From assembly GCA_016201865.1 (NCBI GenBank), contig JACQCA010000023.1, forward strand, positions 1-45,485: DNA of 45,485 nt, written 5' to 3'. This document shows positions 8,391-16,954 of this stretch, in pieces (the first letter of the stretch is position 1; the number at the start of each line of letters is the position of its first letter). The translations under genes and the position numbers were made by a program. The DNA is from Nitrospirota bacterium. GTDB taxonomy: Bacteria; Nitrospirota; Nitrospiria; JACQBZ01. Below the pieces are notes generated by a model that made no database searches, had not been told where the DNA came from, and saw only the letters and a list, made by a program, of their open reading frames with translations.

Positions 8391-8422
8391 TAACGACCGT
8401 TGCAACCGCAAAAGGAGCCTTT

Positions 8423-10363
8423 GTGGTTTTTGGGGAACTGGCCTTATACGGTATCCGGAACTTTACGCAGCTCACACGCCTTGCCTTTAAACCGGGATTG
8501 AACCTCATTCAAGGCGGCAACGGCGCCGGCAAGAGCACGGTTCGTGATGCGCTGCTTGCCGTTCTTTCGCCGATCTCCCAGACCCCGGTTCAATATCTCA
8601 AAAGTTTGAAATCCCCCGATACCTGTCAGGCCGCTTTGATTTTCAAGACTTCCCAAGGCCGCGTCTACCGTCTCGTCCGCGACTTCATCGGCCAGAGAAG
8701 CAGCCTGGCCGAATTGGACGCTTCCAACAAATTTCGCGTCATGATGCAGGAGGAGGAACCGATCGCAAAATTTCTGTCGGATGCGATCGGCGGCCTGGGA
8801 CCCAAAACGCTGGAGGGGTTGTTCTCGATCAGCGTATCTTGGATGCCGTCGGCGCGCGGTGTCGCCGCCGACCGGTCAAGGTCGTTTCCCGCATCATCCG
8901 GACCCCTCTCCTCCTCGATCCCCTCGAGTGAGGCGCGGAATATCCCGTTGGATCGTGCGCAGAAACAAAAGCGTTTGGACGAACTGAAAGCGATGCTGGT
9001 TCAGGGCGACCGCCTCGCCGCCATGGAAGATCAAGTCGCCGAGCTTCAATCCCGTTCGGCCGAATTAAAACGTCGCACGCGGGTCGTCACGGAGAAAACG
9101 GCGGAACTGGCCCGTCTGGCCCAGAAGGGATCGTCGTTTGAATCCATGCGGGATTTTCCGGAAGATCATCAATCGATTCTGGAAACGTCCGCGCAGCAGG
9201 AACAACTCAAAAATGAACAGTTGACCGCCATCGCCGAGGATGAAGAATTCCTCAAGCAGGAAGTCGCGGCCATTCCGAATCAGCCCTTTTTTCAGCATCA
9301 ATTTTTTATGACCGGCGGGGCGCTCGTCCTCGTTTCACTCATTCTCCTTCTCGCCCTGGACCTCGGCGGCATCCTCCAAAGTCTGCTGATGGTGGTGATG
9401 TTGACGGGAACCGGTTTAATGGGGTATGCGGGTTACCTCGATTTCGGAAAACAAAATAAGCGTAAAGGACTCGAACACAAACTCCGCGACCTTGACCGAC
9501 GGCGGGCGCGGGTCGAGGCCGCGTTTAAAAAAGAAAACGCCCCCTGCATCGAGTTGTTGAAAAAGGCCGGCTGCGCCGATGTCGCAAGCCTCCAAGAGAA
9601 GGTCAAGGCCTACGAGCAGTTCCTCATGACTCGGCGCCAACTGGAAACGGAGCGCGATCATTTGCTCGGCGGAAAAACGGCCGACGCGCTGCAACAAGAG
9701 TTGGATTCCGTAACGCGCCAGATTTCCGAAGTGGAAGCCAAACTGAAGGCCGCCACGACGCTGCCGTCGGACCTCTACATGATCCAGGAAGAGGTTCGGA
9801 TCTTGGAACGGGAACTCTTGACGTCGCCCGCGACGGATTCGAAACCGAATCCGGATCCTCTGCTGAAGGTTGCCGGACCGGACGACCGGTATTCGTTGAA
9901 TCTCCCGGACGCGGGTAATGATATTCTATCCGCTCAATTCCGGTCCGGGCTCCTGGCGGATTCCGTGCGATCGGCGCTCCTAAAACATCGCGCCGAACTT
10001 CAAACCGAGATGATCCGGCTCATCGGGAAGATGGGCGGTCCGGTCGAGAGCGGGATCGGATTGAACGAGGAACTGATGCCGGTCTTGTCGTCCCCCGCCC
10101 AAACGGCCGTTTCATGGGACGCCCTGAGTTCCGGGGAACAGGATCTGTACCATCTGGTCCATCAATTCGCCGTCAGCCGGATCCTGGCCGAGGCGTATCC
10201 TTTTCCATTCATCCTTGATAATCCGCTGTCCGTCCTGGATCCCCTGCGTCAGCGGAAGACGCTGGACATTTTGCGGGAAATCGCACAAAATAGGCAGGTC
10301 CTTTTGCTCTCGTCGGTCCCCTACCCCAACCGAGAGGACGATCATCTGATCATGCTGAAGTAG
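8423..10363 (+). CDS. YhaN/SMC-like AAA ATPase with a membrane hairpin in the coiled coil
   Basis: 646 residues with a RecF/SMC layout. The N-terminal Walker A is GGNGAGKST (about 31-39). Then come long charged coiled coils (about 170-265 and 345-480). The C-terminal ABC signature is SSGEQ (about 569) and Walker B is PFILDNPLSVLDP (about 594-606). Between the coils, residues about 293-340 form two hydrophobic segments (ALVLVSLILLLAL and LLMVVMLTGTGLMGYAG), as in YhaN-type proteins, so the ATPase is probably membrane-tethered. It starts at GTG 8423 with AAAGGAG five nt upstream. No nuclease partner (YhaM/SbcD-like) is adjacent. A role in DNA end or replication maintenance is inferred from family and the downstream tmk-holB genes. 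Confidence 0.8.
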   Translation: MVFGELALYGIRNFTQLTRLAFKPGLNLIQGGNGAGKSTVRDALLAVLSPISQTPVQYLKSLKSPDTCQAALIFKTSQGRVYRLVRDFIGQRSSLAELDASNKFRVMMQEEEPIAKFLSDAIGGLGPKTLEGLFSISVSWMPSARGVAADRSRSFPASSGPLSSSIPSSEARNIPLDRAQKQKRLDELKAMLVQGDRLAAMEDQVAELQSRSAELKRRTRVVTEKTAELARLAQKGSSFESMRDFPEDHQSILETSAQQEQLKNEQLTAIAEDEEFLKQEVAAIPNQPFFQHQFFMTGGALVLVSLILLLALDLGGILQSLLMVVMLTGTGLMGYAGYLDFGKQNKRKGLEHKLRDLDRRRARVEAAFKKENAPCIELLKKAGCADVASLQEKVKAYEQFLMTRRQLETERDHLLGGKTADALQQELDSVTRQISEVEAKLKAATTLPSDLYMIQEEVRILERELLTSPATDSKPNPDPLLKVAGPDDRYSLNLPDAGNDILSAQFRSGLLADSVRSALLKHRAELQTEMIRLIGKMGGPVESGIGLNEELMPVLSSPAQTAVSWDALSSGEQDLYHLVHQFAVSRILAEAYPFPFILDNPLSVLDPLRQRKTLDILREIAQNRQVLLLSSVPYPNREDDHLIMLK

Positions 10364-10423
10364 GGGCGTCATGGATGACGTCCCGATCAATCTAATTCTC
10401 TCGGGCAGGATGCATCCTGTCCC
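10361..10423 (+). other. Two consecutive hairpins between the ATPase gene and tmk
   Basis: A 9-bp stem with a TGGA loop (GGGGCGTCA / TGACGTCCC) begins at the stop codon of the ATPase gene, around 10363-10384. A second stem (GGGCAGGAT / ATCCTGTCC) occupies 10403-10422. Neither is followed by a T-run, so they may be attenuating or RNA-stability elements rather than classic intrinsic terminators. Confidence 0.4.
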
Positions 10424-10446
10424 TGCCGGAACCTTGTCACAATTTT

Positions 10447-11115
10447 ATGATGCGCGGTTTCTTCATCACGTTTGAGGGCACGGAAGGCAGCGGGAAAAGC
10501 ACGCAGATCAATATTTTGGCTCGGTATCTGATCCGGCGCGGGTATGACGTTCTAAAAACGCGCGAACCCGGCGGAACCGGATTCGGCGAGCAGATCCGGA
10601 AGGTCCTCTTGAGCGTCAAGAACCACGGATTGGATCCGCGGGCCGAGCTCTTTCTCTATCTGGCCGGCCGAAGCCAGCATCTCGAGGAGGCCGTCTTTCC
10701 GGCGCTGCAAAAAGGGAAGGTCGTCTTATGCGACCGATTCTCGGACGCGACGCTGGCCTACCAGGGTTTCGGACGGCGGTTGGATATGAAAACCGTGCGA
10801 ACCGCGGTGAAGTATGCCGCCAAGGGTCTTTCGCCGGACCTGACGTTGCTGTTGGATCTGGATGTCCGTTTGGGATTGGACCGCGTCCGGAATCGCGGAA
10901 AATGCGACCGCATGGACCGCGAACAGCTGGAATTTCACAAACGGGTTCGTGCCGGTTACCTTCGATTGGCCGAGACGGAACCGGACCGCATCAAGGTCGT
11001 GGCGGCCGCTCAGGAAAAAGAGGCCGTGGCCGGCGAGATTCAGGCCGTCGTCGAGCAACATCTCCGTTGCCGGACGGCGGTAAAACAGAACAAGGGGAAG
11101 ACTCGTGTCGCTTGA
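10447..11115 (+). CDS. tmk: Thymidylate kinase
   Basis: 222 residues; phosphorylates dTMP to dTDP. The P-loop FEGTEGSGKST is at residues 9-19, the DR(Y/F) motif is LCDRFSDATLAYQGFGR at about 95-111, and TREPGGTGFGEQIR is the substrate-binding block. Two adjacent ATGs (10447, 10450) can both serve as start. It overlaps holB by 11 nt, a common tmk-holB coupling. Confidence 0.95.
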   Translation: MMRGFFITFEGTEGSGKSTQINILARYLIRRGYDVLKTREPGGTGFGEQIRKVLLSVKNHGLDPRAELFLYLAGRSQHLEEAVFPALQKGKVVLCDRFSDATLAYQGFGRRLDMKTVRTAVKYAAKGLSPDLTLLLDLDVRLGLDRVRNRGKCDRMDREQLEFHKRVRAGYLRLAETEPDRIKVVAAAQEKEAVAGEIQAVVEQHLRCRTAVKQNKGKTRVA

Positions 11116-12157
11116 GACGTCCTTTGAAATGATCCTGGGACATGCCCATCCCAAAGCCATTCTGAAGGCCGCGCTCGCAAGCGGCCGCGTGGCTCACGCC
11201 TACGTATTCCATGGGGAAGCCCATATCGGGAAATTCATGACGGCCGTGGCCTTTGCAAAAACGGGTCTGTGCGCCGACCCGCCGTTCGACCAGTCTTCCG
11301 GACGGCCCGCGCCGACCTCCTGTAATTGTTGCCGCTCCTGCCGTGCCATCGACTCCGGCAGCCACCCGGACATCCGTCTCATTCGGCCGGACGGGGCTCA
11401 GATCAAAATCGATCAGATCAGGGAAGTCCAAGACGCCCTCTCCTACAAATCCTTGATCGGCACCCGGAAATGGTGCGTCATCGATGATGCCGACGCTTTA
11501 AATCCCGAGGCGGCCAACCGGTTTCTGAAAACCCTGGAGGAGCCTCCCGATCACAGCGTTCTCATCCTGATCACGGCCCGACCGCAGGCCTTGCTGCCGA
11601 CGATACGGTCCCGTTGCCATGCCGTCCGATTTCATCCGCCGTCTCAACAAGACCTGCTGCCGTGGCTCCAAAAACATCGAGCGATTGCCCCGACCGAGGC
11701 GCAGCTCCTGGCCGCGCTGTCCCTCGGGAGGATCGGGATCGCGGCCGAGGCCGATCCGGCCGTGTTGAGGCGCGAACGGGATCGGGTCTTGGAGGCCTTG
11801 GCGCCGGAGCGTCTCGGCAATCCATCCGACCTGTTCAACGAGCCGGAAGACCTGGCCGCCACTCAAGAGCAGCTCTCCAAAACGCTGGACACGATCGAGA
11901 TCTGGCTCCGCGACGTTCTGATCGGCCGACATTTGCCCGAACCGTCGCTTCTGATCAATCAGGACATCCACGACCGGATCTCGGCCTGGAGTCGCACCGT
12001 ATCGACGGATCAGATTTTAGAAGCGTTGACGCTGATCCATCTATTGAAACGGGCCGCGCCCCGGAACATCAACCACGCGCTGGTGCTGGAGACGGTGCTT
12101 CTGGAACTTCGAGACGCGGTTGTCCGGGAACCGGCCCCGGGCTTAAAACCAAACTAA
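11105..12157 (+). CDS. holB: DNA polymerase III delta-prime subunit
   Basis: 350 residues; clamp-loader subunit. The P-loop position reads GEAHIGKF, degenerate as usual for delta-prime. The AAA zinc finger is present (CNCCRSCRAI, with an upstream Cys). The family block is VIDDADALNPEAANRFLKTLEEPP, followed by ILITARPQALLPTIRSRC (an SRC motif). The start is GTG at 11105 inside the end of tmk. The clamp-loader role is certain from the motifs. Confidence 0.93.
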   Translation: MSLETSFEMILGHAHPKAILKAALASGRVAHAYVFHGEAHIGKFMTAVAFAKTGLCADPPFDQSSGRPAPTSCNCCRSCRAIDSGSHPDIRLIRPDGAQIKIDQIREVQDALSYKSLIGTRKWCVIDDADALNPEAANRFLKTLEEPPDHSVLILITARPQALLPTIRSRCHAVRFHPPSQQDLLPWLQKHRAIAPTEAQLLAALSLGRIGIAAEADPAVLRRERDRVLEALAPERLGNPSDLFNEPEDLAATQEQLSKTLDTIEIWLRDVLIGRHLPEPSLLINQDIHDRISAWSRTVSTDQILEALTLIHLLKRAAPRNINHALVLETVLLELRDAVVREPAPGLKPN

Positions 12158-12184
12158 ACTAAAGTAAACAATCTTCATCCGGAC

Positions 12185-14167
12185 ATGAAACCATCGGCCA
12201 GGAAAAAAAACCCGCATAAACGCAAAATGTTTTATATCACGACGCCGATCTACTACGTCAACGACGTTCCTCATATCGGACATGCTTACACCACCATCGC
12301 GGCCGATGTCCTCGCGCGATACAAACAGCTCCGGGGCTATGAAACCTTTCTCCTGACCGGGACGGACGAGCACGGACAGAAAGTCCAGCAGGCGGCCGTC
12401 AAACAGGGGCTGGATCCTCAGGCACATGCCGACCGGATGGTCGTGGCCTTTAAGGAACTCTGGAAGCGACTGACGATCTCGAACAGCGACTTCGTCCGTA
12501 CGACGGAAGAACGCCACAAACGGGTCGTTCAGTACGTCCTTCGGGAATTGAAGGATCGTAACGTCCTCTATCAGGCTTCCTATGAAGGCTGGTACTGCCT
12601 GCCGGATGAACGCTTCTGGGCCGGAGAGGACGTCGTCGATGGGAAATGCCCCGAATGCGGCCGGCCGGTGGAGCATATCTCGGAATCGAACTATTTTTTC
12701 AAGATGAGCGCCTATCAAGAACGGCTGATTCAACACATCCGGAAGCATCCCGAATTCATTCGGCCCGACGGCCGGCGAAACGAGGTGATCGGATTTCTAG
12801 AGCGTCCGCTTGAAGACCTCTGCATTTCCCGCCCGCGCGCCCGTCTCTCCTGGGGAATCCCCTTCCCGTTTGATCCGGATTACGTCACGTACGTCTGGGT
12901 GGACGCGCTGGTGAATTATATCTCGATCCCCGGCTACAGCTCCGACAACCGGCGGTTTAAAAAATGGTGGCCGGCCGATGTCCATTTGGTCGGAAAGGAT
13001 ATTTTAACGACTCATGCCGTCTACTGGTCCACGCTCCTGATGGCGCTCGGGCTCGAACTTCCGAAAACACTGTTCGCGCACGGCTGGTGGACGGTCAACG
13101 GAGAGAAGATGTCGAAAAGCCGCGGCAACGTGGTGGATCCCAACGCGATGGCGGATGAATACGGGACGGACGCCTTCCGGTATTTTCTCCTTCGCGAGGT
13201 TCCCTTCGGGCAGGACGGCGATTTTTCGAAGTCGGCATTGACGGCCCGGTACAACAGCGAGCTAGCGAACGATCTGGGCAATCTGTTCTCCCGTACGCTC
13301 ACAATGATCGAACGGTATTCCGGCGGCGCGGTTCCAAAGCCGCATCCCAAAGCGGTCAAGATGGGTGACCGACGGATGGCTGCGCGGGCCAAGGCGCTCT
13401 ATCGGACGGTCGGACGGGAGATGGACCGGTTCGCGTTCCATCGCGCGCTGCGAGAAATCTGGATGCTCGTGGACTTCGCCAACCGATACGTCGAGCAGAA
13501 CGCCCCGTGGGATATGGCCAAGGACCCCAAGAAACGTCCCCGACTGGACACGGTGCTGTATCATCTGGCCGAGACGATGCGAATCCTCGCGATCCATCTT
13601 TTTCCCTTCATGCCGATGACGGCACAACGCATGATCACGGAGATCGGCTCGACAGCGCAACTCGATCATGCGCTGAAGCCGCAGGATTATCAATGGGGCA
13701 AACTCAAACCGGGCCGACCCGTTCAAAAAGGAAAACCGCTTTTCCCCCGGATGGAACCGCCCGCCGCCGTTATAAAGCAGGAAACCGTCGCTTCCGCGAC
13801 GCCTTCAAAGGAGAACCGAATGGAATCCACCCAAACCGAACCCTCTTTAATCACGATTGACGACTTCCGCAAGCTGGAGCTTCGCGTCGGCCGCGTCGTC
13901 ACGGCCGAGAAGGTGGCCGGCGCCGACAAGCTATTGAAACTTTCGGTCGATATCGGAACCGACACACGTCAGGTCGTGGCCGGCATCGCCGCAAAGTATG
14001 CCCCCGACCAACTCATCGGGAAATCGGTCGTTCTGGTCGCCAATTTAAAACCGGCCGTGATCCGCGGGATCGAATCCCGAGGGATGATCCTGGCCGCCGG
14101 AGAGAAAGAGGTCGAGGCGCTGGCGACGTTCGCCGAGCCGGTCAGCCTTGGTACGCGGGTCAAGTAA
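12185..14167 (+). CDS. metG: Methionyl-tRNA synthetase with C-terminal tRNA-binding domain
   Basis: Class I synthetase. The HIGH signature is in VNDVPHIGHAYTT. The zinc knuckle of the single-CxxC (Thermus/Bacillus-like) subtype reads CPECGRPVEH. KMSKS is in GEKMSKSRGNVVDP. A C-terminal EMAP/Trbp111-like domain (about residues 550-660) begins IDDFRKLELRVGRV and is joined by a low-complexity linker. The frame opens at 12185; the conserved N-terminus MFYITTPIYYVND would start at ATG 12227, and no clear Shine-Dalgarno decides between them. It follows holB by 27 nt and is probably in the same operon. Confidence 0.95.
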   Translation: MKPSARKKNPHKRKMFYITTPIYYVNDVPHIGHAYTTIAADVLARYKQLRGYETFLLTGTDEHGQKVQQAAVKQGLDPQAHADRMVVAFKELWKRLTISNSDFVRTTEERHKRVVQYVLRELKDRNVLYQASYEGWYCLPDERFWAGEDVVDGKCPECGRPVEHISESNYFFKMSAYQERLIQHIRKHPEFIRPDGRRNEVIGFLERPLEDLCISRPRARLSWGIPFPFDPDYVTYVWVDALVNYISIPGYSSDNRRFKKWWPADVHLVGKDILTTHAVYWSTLLMALGLELPKTLFAHGWWTVNGEKMSKSRGNVVDPNAMADEYGTDAFRYFLLREVPFGQDGDFSKSALTARYNSELANDLGNLFSRTLTMIERYSGGAVPKPHPKAVKMGDRRMAARAKALYRTVGREMDRFAFHRALREIWMLVDFANRYVEQNAPWDMAKDPKKRPRLDTVLYHLAETMRILAIHLFPFMPMTAQRMITEIGSTAQLDHALKPQDYQWGKLKPGRPVQKGKPLFPRMEPPAAVIKQETVASATPSKENRMESTQTEPSLITIDDFRKLELRVGRVVTAEKVAGADKLLKLSVDIGTDTRQVVAGIAAKYAPDQLIGKSVVLVANLKPAVIRGIESRGMILAAGEKEVEALATFAEPVSLGTRVK

Positions 14168-14177
14168 AGGAGTATCC

Positions 14178-14213
14178 ATGAAAACGACAGGAATTATTTT
14201 TGGTGCATCGTAG
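14178..14213 (+). other. Eleven-codon mini-ORF with a strong ribosome-binding site after metG
   Basis: Immediately after metG, AAAGGAG and a 5-nt gap precede ATG at 14178. The frame reads MKTTGIIFGAS and then stops at 14211-14213. The good translation signal with only 11 codons suggests the relic of a once longer operon gene, or a leader peptide. Nothing recognisable lies in the following 40 nt before the convergent cytochrome gene. Confidence 0.35.
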
Positions 14214-14253
14214 AGCGATCTGAAAGAAGATCACGGCCCCTGTTCAAAAGCGG

Positions 14254-16020
14254 TCATAGTTCCGGCGGGATTTTGAGGTCGGGGCGATTTTTCCCGAAAG
14301 AGATTCTCTTGATCAATTTAAATCCGGCCTCGCTGTGGCATATCTCGCAGCGTTCTCCCAGTTCGCCTTCATGATAGTCGTCCTTTCGATGGCACGCGAC
14401 GCACATGCGCGAGGTTTTCTGAACATAGAGCTGCTTGATGTGACATTGTTCGCATTTCAAGCCGAGATGTTTTTGCACAAGCGCATAGCCGGTTTCCTTT
14501 GAATGATCAAAGTCGTCCCGTTTCCAGGTCTTTGCGGTATGGCAGGCTTCGCATTTTTTACCGAAATGTCCTTTGTGGTAGTCGTCTTTGATGTGACAGT
14601 CATTGCACACGGATGAGGTGTCCTTGAAAAGCGGCGTCTTATGACAGTCCGAACAGCGGACATCCTTATGTTTGTCCAGGAGCGGAAAACTCGTTTTTTG
14701 ATGATCGAACTTCTGAACGTCCTTCCAGGCCTTTTCCGTATGACACTTCTCGCAGGCATCGCCCAATTTCCCCTTGTGTTTATCATCCTTCTGATGACAG
14801 GTGGAGCATTGAGTCGGAATCTTGTAGGGTTCCTTAACGTGGCATTTCGCACAGGAAACATCCACATGCTTTCCCGTGAGCGGATACTCCGTTTTTGAAT
14901 GGTCGAATCGGATTCGCTTCCAATTCTCGGCCGTATGGCAACGGTCGCACTCCTTCCCCAGTTTACCCTTGTGCTTATCCTCCTTTTTATGGCATTCAAC
15001 GCAGGTCTTGGGTGTGGTTTTCAATGCGGCAGTTGTATGACACTTCAGGCAATCCGTTTTCTGATGCTTTCCGATTAAGGCAAACCGGGTTTTATCATGG
15101 TCGAACAGGATCTCCTTCCAGTCCTTGACCGTGTGACATTGCGAGCATTCAGGTCCGAGAATGCCCTTATGCCGGTCCACTTTTTTATGGCATTCAATGC
15201 AGGTCTTCGGCGTTTCCCGCAGCTGAGAGGTTTTATGACACTTGAGACAGTCAACCTTTTGATGGCTTCCCTCCAATTTAAATCGGGTCTTGTCATGGTC
15301 AAAGAGGATCTCCTTCCAATCCTTTGCCGTATGACAGCTCTCGCACTGCTTGCCGAGAGTCCCCTTGTGCTTATCCTTTTTGAGATGGCACCCCACGCAG
15401 GCGATGGGCGTGGACTTGAAATTGTCCGAGGCGTGGCATTTTTCACACGCCACCGGACGGTGTTTTCCTTCCAGCGGAAATTTCGTCTTCGTGTGGTCGA
15501 AACTGATCTTGGACCAGGCATCCGAATTATGACAGCGCTCGCAGCTCTTTCCCAACGCTCCCTTGTGCTTATCTTCTTTGAGATGACAGGAATGGCAGTC
15601 GTGAAGCGTATCGCGGAATTTCGGTTTTTGGTGGCATCCGTCGCATTTTGCGGTTTGATGCTTTCCGGTCAGTTCAAATTTGGTTTTTTTATGGTCGAAA
15701 TGCCCTGAATCAAACTGAATCAGATTGGCCTCACGCCCCTTATGCTCCGTGTGACAGGTCTCGCAGCGGGCGGCGTCGATGCTTCCGTGAAAGCCGATCT
15801 TTTGTTCAACGTCGCCTTTAACTTCCTTGTGGCACGCAAGACATTTATCAAAAAAAACCTTCTGGACGAGATTGTGACAGTCCAGACATTGACCCTCATA
15901 TTTCTCATGAAGCCTGGATACGTCACCGGGCATCACTCCCTTCAAGATATCAAGGGCGTCTGCGATTCCCCAGGTTGTGAGCAGAAATATCAAAACAGCC
16001 GGGCCGGATCTTTTCCACAT
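14254..16020 (-). CDS. 24-haem modular cytochrome c
   Basis: 588 residues with an N-terminal export signal (VLIFLLTTWGIADA, about residues 9-22) and 24 CXXCH motifs by count. After three haems in the first 90 or so residues come seven repeats of about 66 residues. Each repeat has three haems in the pattern FDHxKTxFxLxGKHxxxxCxxCH, TPxxCxxCHxKxDxHKGxLG, CxxCHTxxxWK. The spaced His residues in each module can serve as sixth ligands, as in class III / c7-type cytochromes. Periplasmic or outer-face electron wire by inference. It is the last gene of the unit 12-haem cytochrome, beta-barrel protein, membrane cytochrome b, 24-haem cytochrome. The start is ATG 16020 with GAGAAG upstream. Confidence 0.92.
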   Translation of the reverse strand: MWKRSGPAVLIFLLTTWGIADALDILKGVMPGDVSRLHEKYEGQCLDCHNLVQKVFFDKCLACHKEVKGDVEQKIGFHGSIDAARCETCHTEHKGREANLIQFDSGHFDHKKTKFELTGKHQTAKCDGCHQKPKFRDTLHDCHSCHLKEDKHKGALGKSCERCHNSDAWSKISFDHTKTKFPLEGKHRPVACEKCHASDNFKSTPIACVGCHLKKDKHKGTLGKQCESCHTAKDWKEILFDHDKTRFKLEGSHQKVDCLKCHKTSQLRETPKTCIECHKKVDRHKGILGPECSQCHTVKDWKEILFDHDKTRFALIGKHQKTDCLKCHTTAALKTTPKTCVECHKKEDKHKGKLGKECDRCHTAENWKRIRFDHSKTEYPLTGKHVDVSCAKCHVKEPYKIPTQCSTCHQKDDKHKGKLGDACEKCHTEKAWKDVQKFDHQKTSFPLLDKHKDVRCSDCHKTPLFKDTSSVCNDCHIKDDYHKGHFGKKCEACHTAKTWKRDDFDHSKETGYALVQKHLGLKCEQCHIKQLYVQKTSRMCVACHRKDDYHEGELGERCEICHSEAGFKLIKRISFGKNRPDLKIPPEL

Positions 16021-16051
16021 CAGGCTTCTCTACACAGTCTGAACAACGCTT

Positions 16052-16879
16052 CTAAAATATTAATACGGCGGCAATATGAACGATCAACGTAAAGGCGAGA
16101 ATCCAAATGAACGGAACATGAAGCTTGTGCCAGTAAGCGAACAGTTTTGTCGTTGTTTCGAGAGCCGATATTTTTTTCTCAAGATTGATCCGTTTTATCA
16201 GAACGGTCTCAAACGAGCCCTGATTCTCCATTTTGTTAAAGGCCGGCATCCCGCCTTGTTGTCGGAGAAGCCGGCCGATCTGACGCTTGAGTTTTTTCTC
16301 CAGCCGGTCTAATCGAACCATCAAGAAGAATGATCTCAGGGGTCCGTGAGATTTTTGCTTATCTCGAAGCTCAAAAAATATTCGGATTGTTCCAAGGATC
16401 GTTTGTGATTCGGAAAAACGCTGGGAGATTTGCTGGTCCAGTTGATCAATTTCCTGAGTGATCTCTTTTAATGTCGCACGCTCTCCTGAGAGGGAGAACT
16501 GAAAATGCCGGTAGATGTATCGACCGATCACGCCGCTGGCCACGACGATCAACATCACATAAAATGCAATGGCTGCGTTGGGAGATTTGACCATAAAGCC
16601 GGTGTGATACACGACCAACAACGGCCCGAGAATGCAAAGCGTAATGTGGACATCCAACCAGACGCTCATTTTGCCCAGGCTTCTTAACACCTTGATCCTT
16701 TTTCTTAAGGCATACAAAAGGGCGCCGAACACCATCATCACGGAGCCGATGATCCCGAGTAGAAGCGCGACAAACGATTTCGGGGAATAGGGATGCCATG
16801 AGAAATAGATCGGCAAGACGATCGCCAGACCGCATCCTAAAACGAGTAAAACCAGCTTGGATTCCGCTCTTTTTTCCAT
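16052..16879 (-). CDS. Dihaem membrane cytochrome b-type protein
   Basis: 275 residues with about five membrane segments (roughly 9-28, 35-58, 72-95, 102-122, 255-275) and a cytoplasmic or periplasmic helical stretch between the fourth and fifth. Two H-x13-H pairs are placed as in four-helix-bundle dihaem cytochromes b: H78/H92 (WLDVHITL ... VVYHTGF) and H254/H268 (WHKLHVPF ... TLIVHIAAV). This suggests transmembrane electron transfer between the quinone pool and periplasmic multihaem cytochromes encoded on either side of it. No exact family is recognised. A leader of about 75 nt separates it from the beta-barrel gene upstream. Confidence 0.7.
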   Translation of the reverse strand: MEKRAESKLVLLVLGCGLAIVLPIYFSWHPYSPKSFVALLLGIIGSVMMVFGALLYALRKRIKVLRSLGKMSVWLDVHITLCILGPLLVVYHTGFMVKSPNAAIAFYVMLIVVASGVIGRYIYRHFQFSLSGERATLKEITQEIDQLDQQISQRFSESQTILGTIRIFFELRDKQKSHGPLRSFFLMVRLDRLEKKLKRQIGRLLRQQGGMPAFNKMENQGSFETVLIKRINLEKKISALETTTKLFAYWHKLHVPFIWILAFTLIVHIAAVLIF

Positions 16880-16954
16880 CGATCTCTTCGACGGCGAAGT
16901 GTATAATACTATCCGGTCTAAATCAACCGATCCTGTCTTTGAAATTTTAAAACC

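Noticed and set aside
10361-10423. Intrinsic terminators after the ATPase gene
   Set aside because: Both hairpins lack a following T-run, so they are listed only as hairpins of unknown role.
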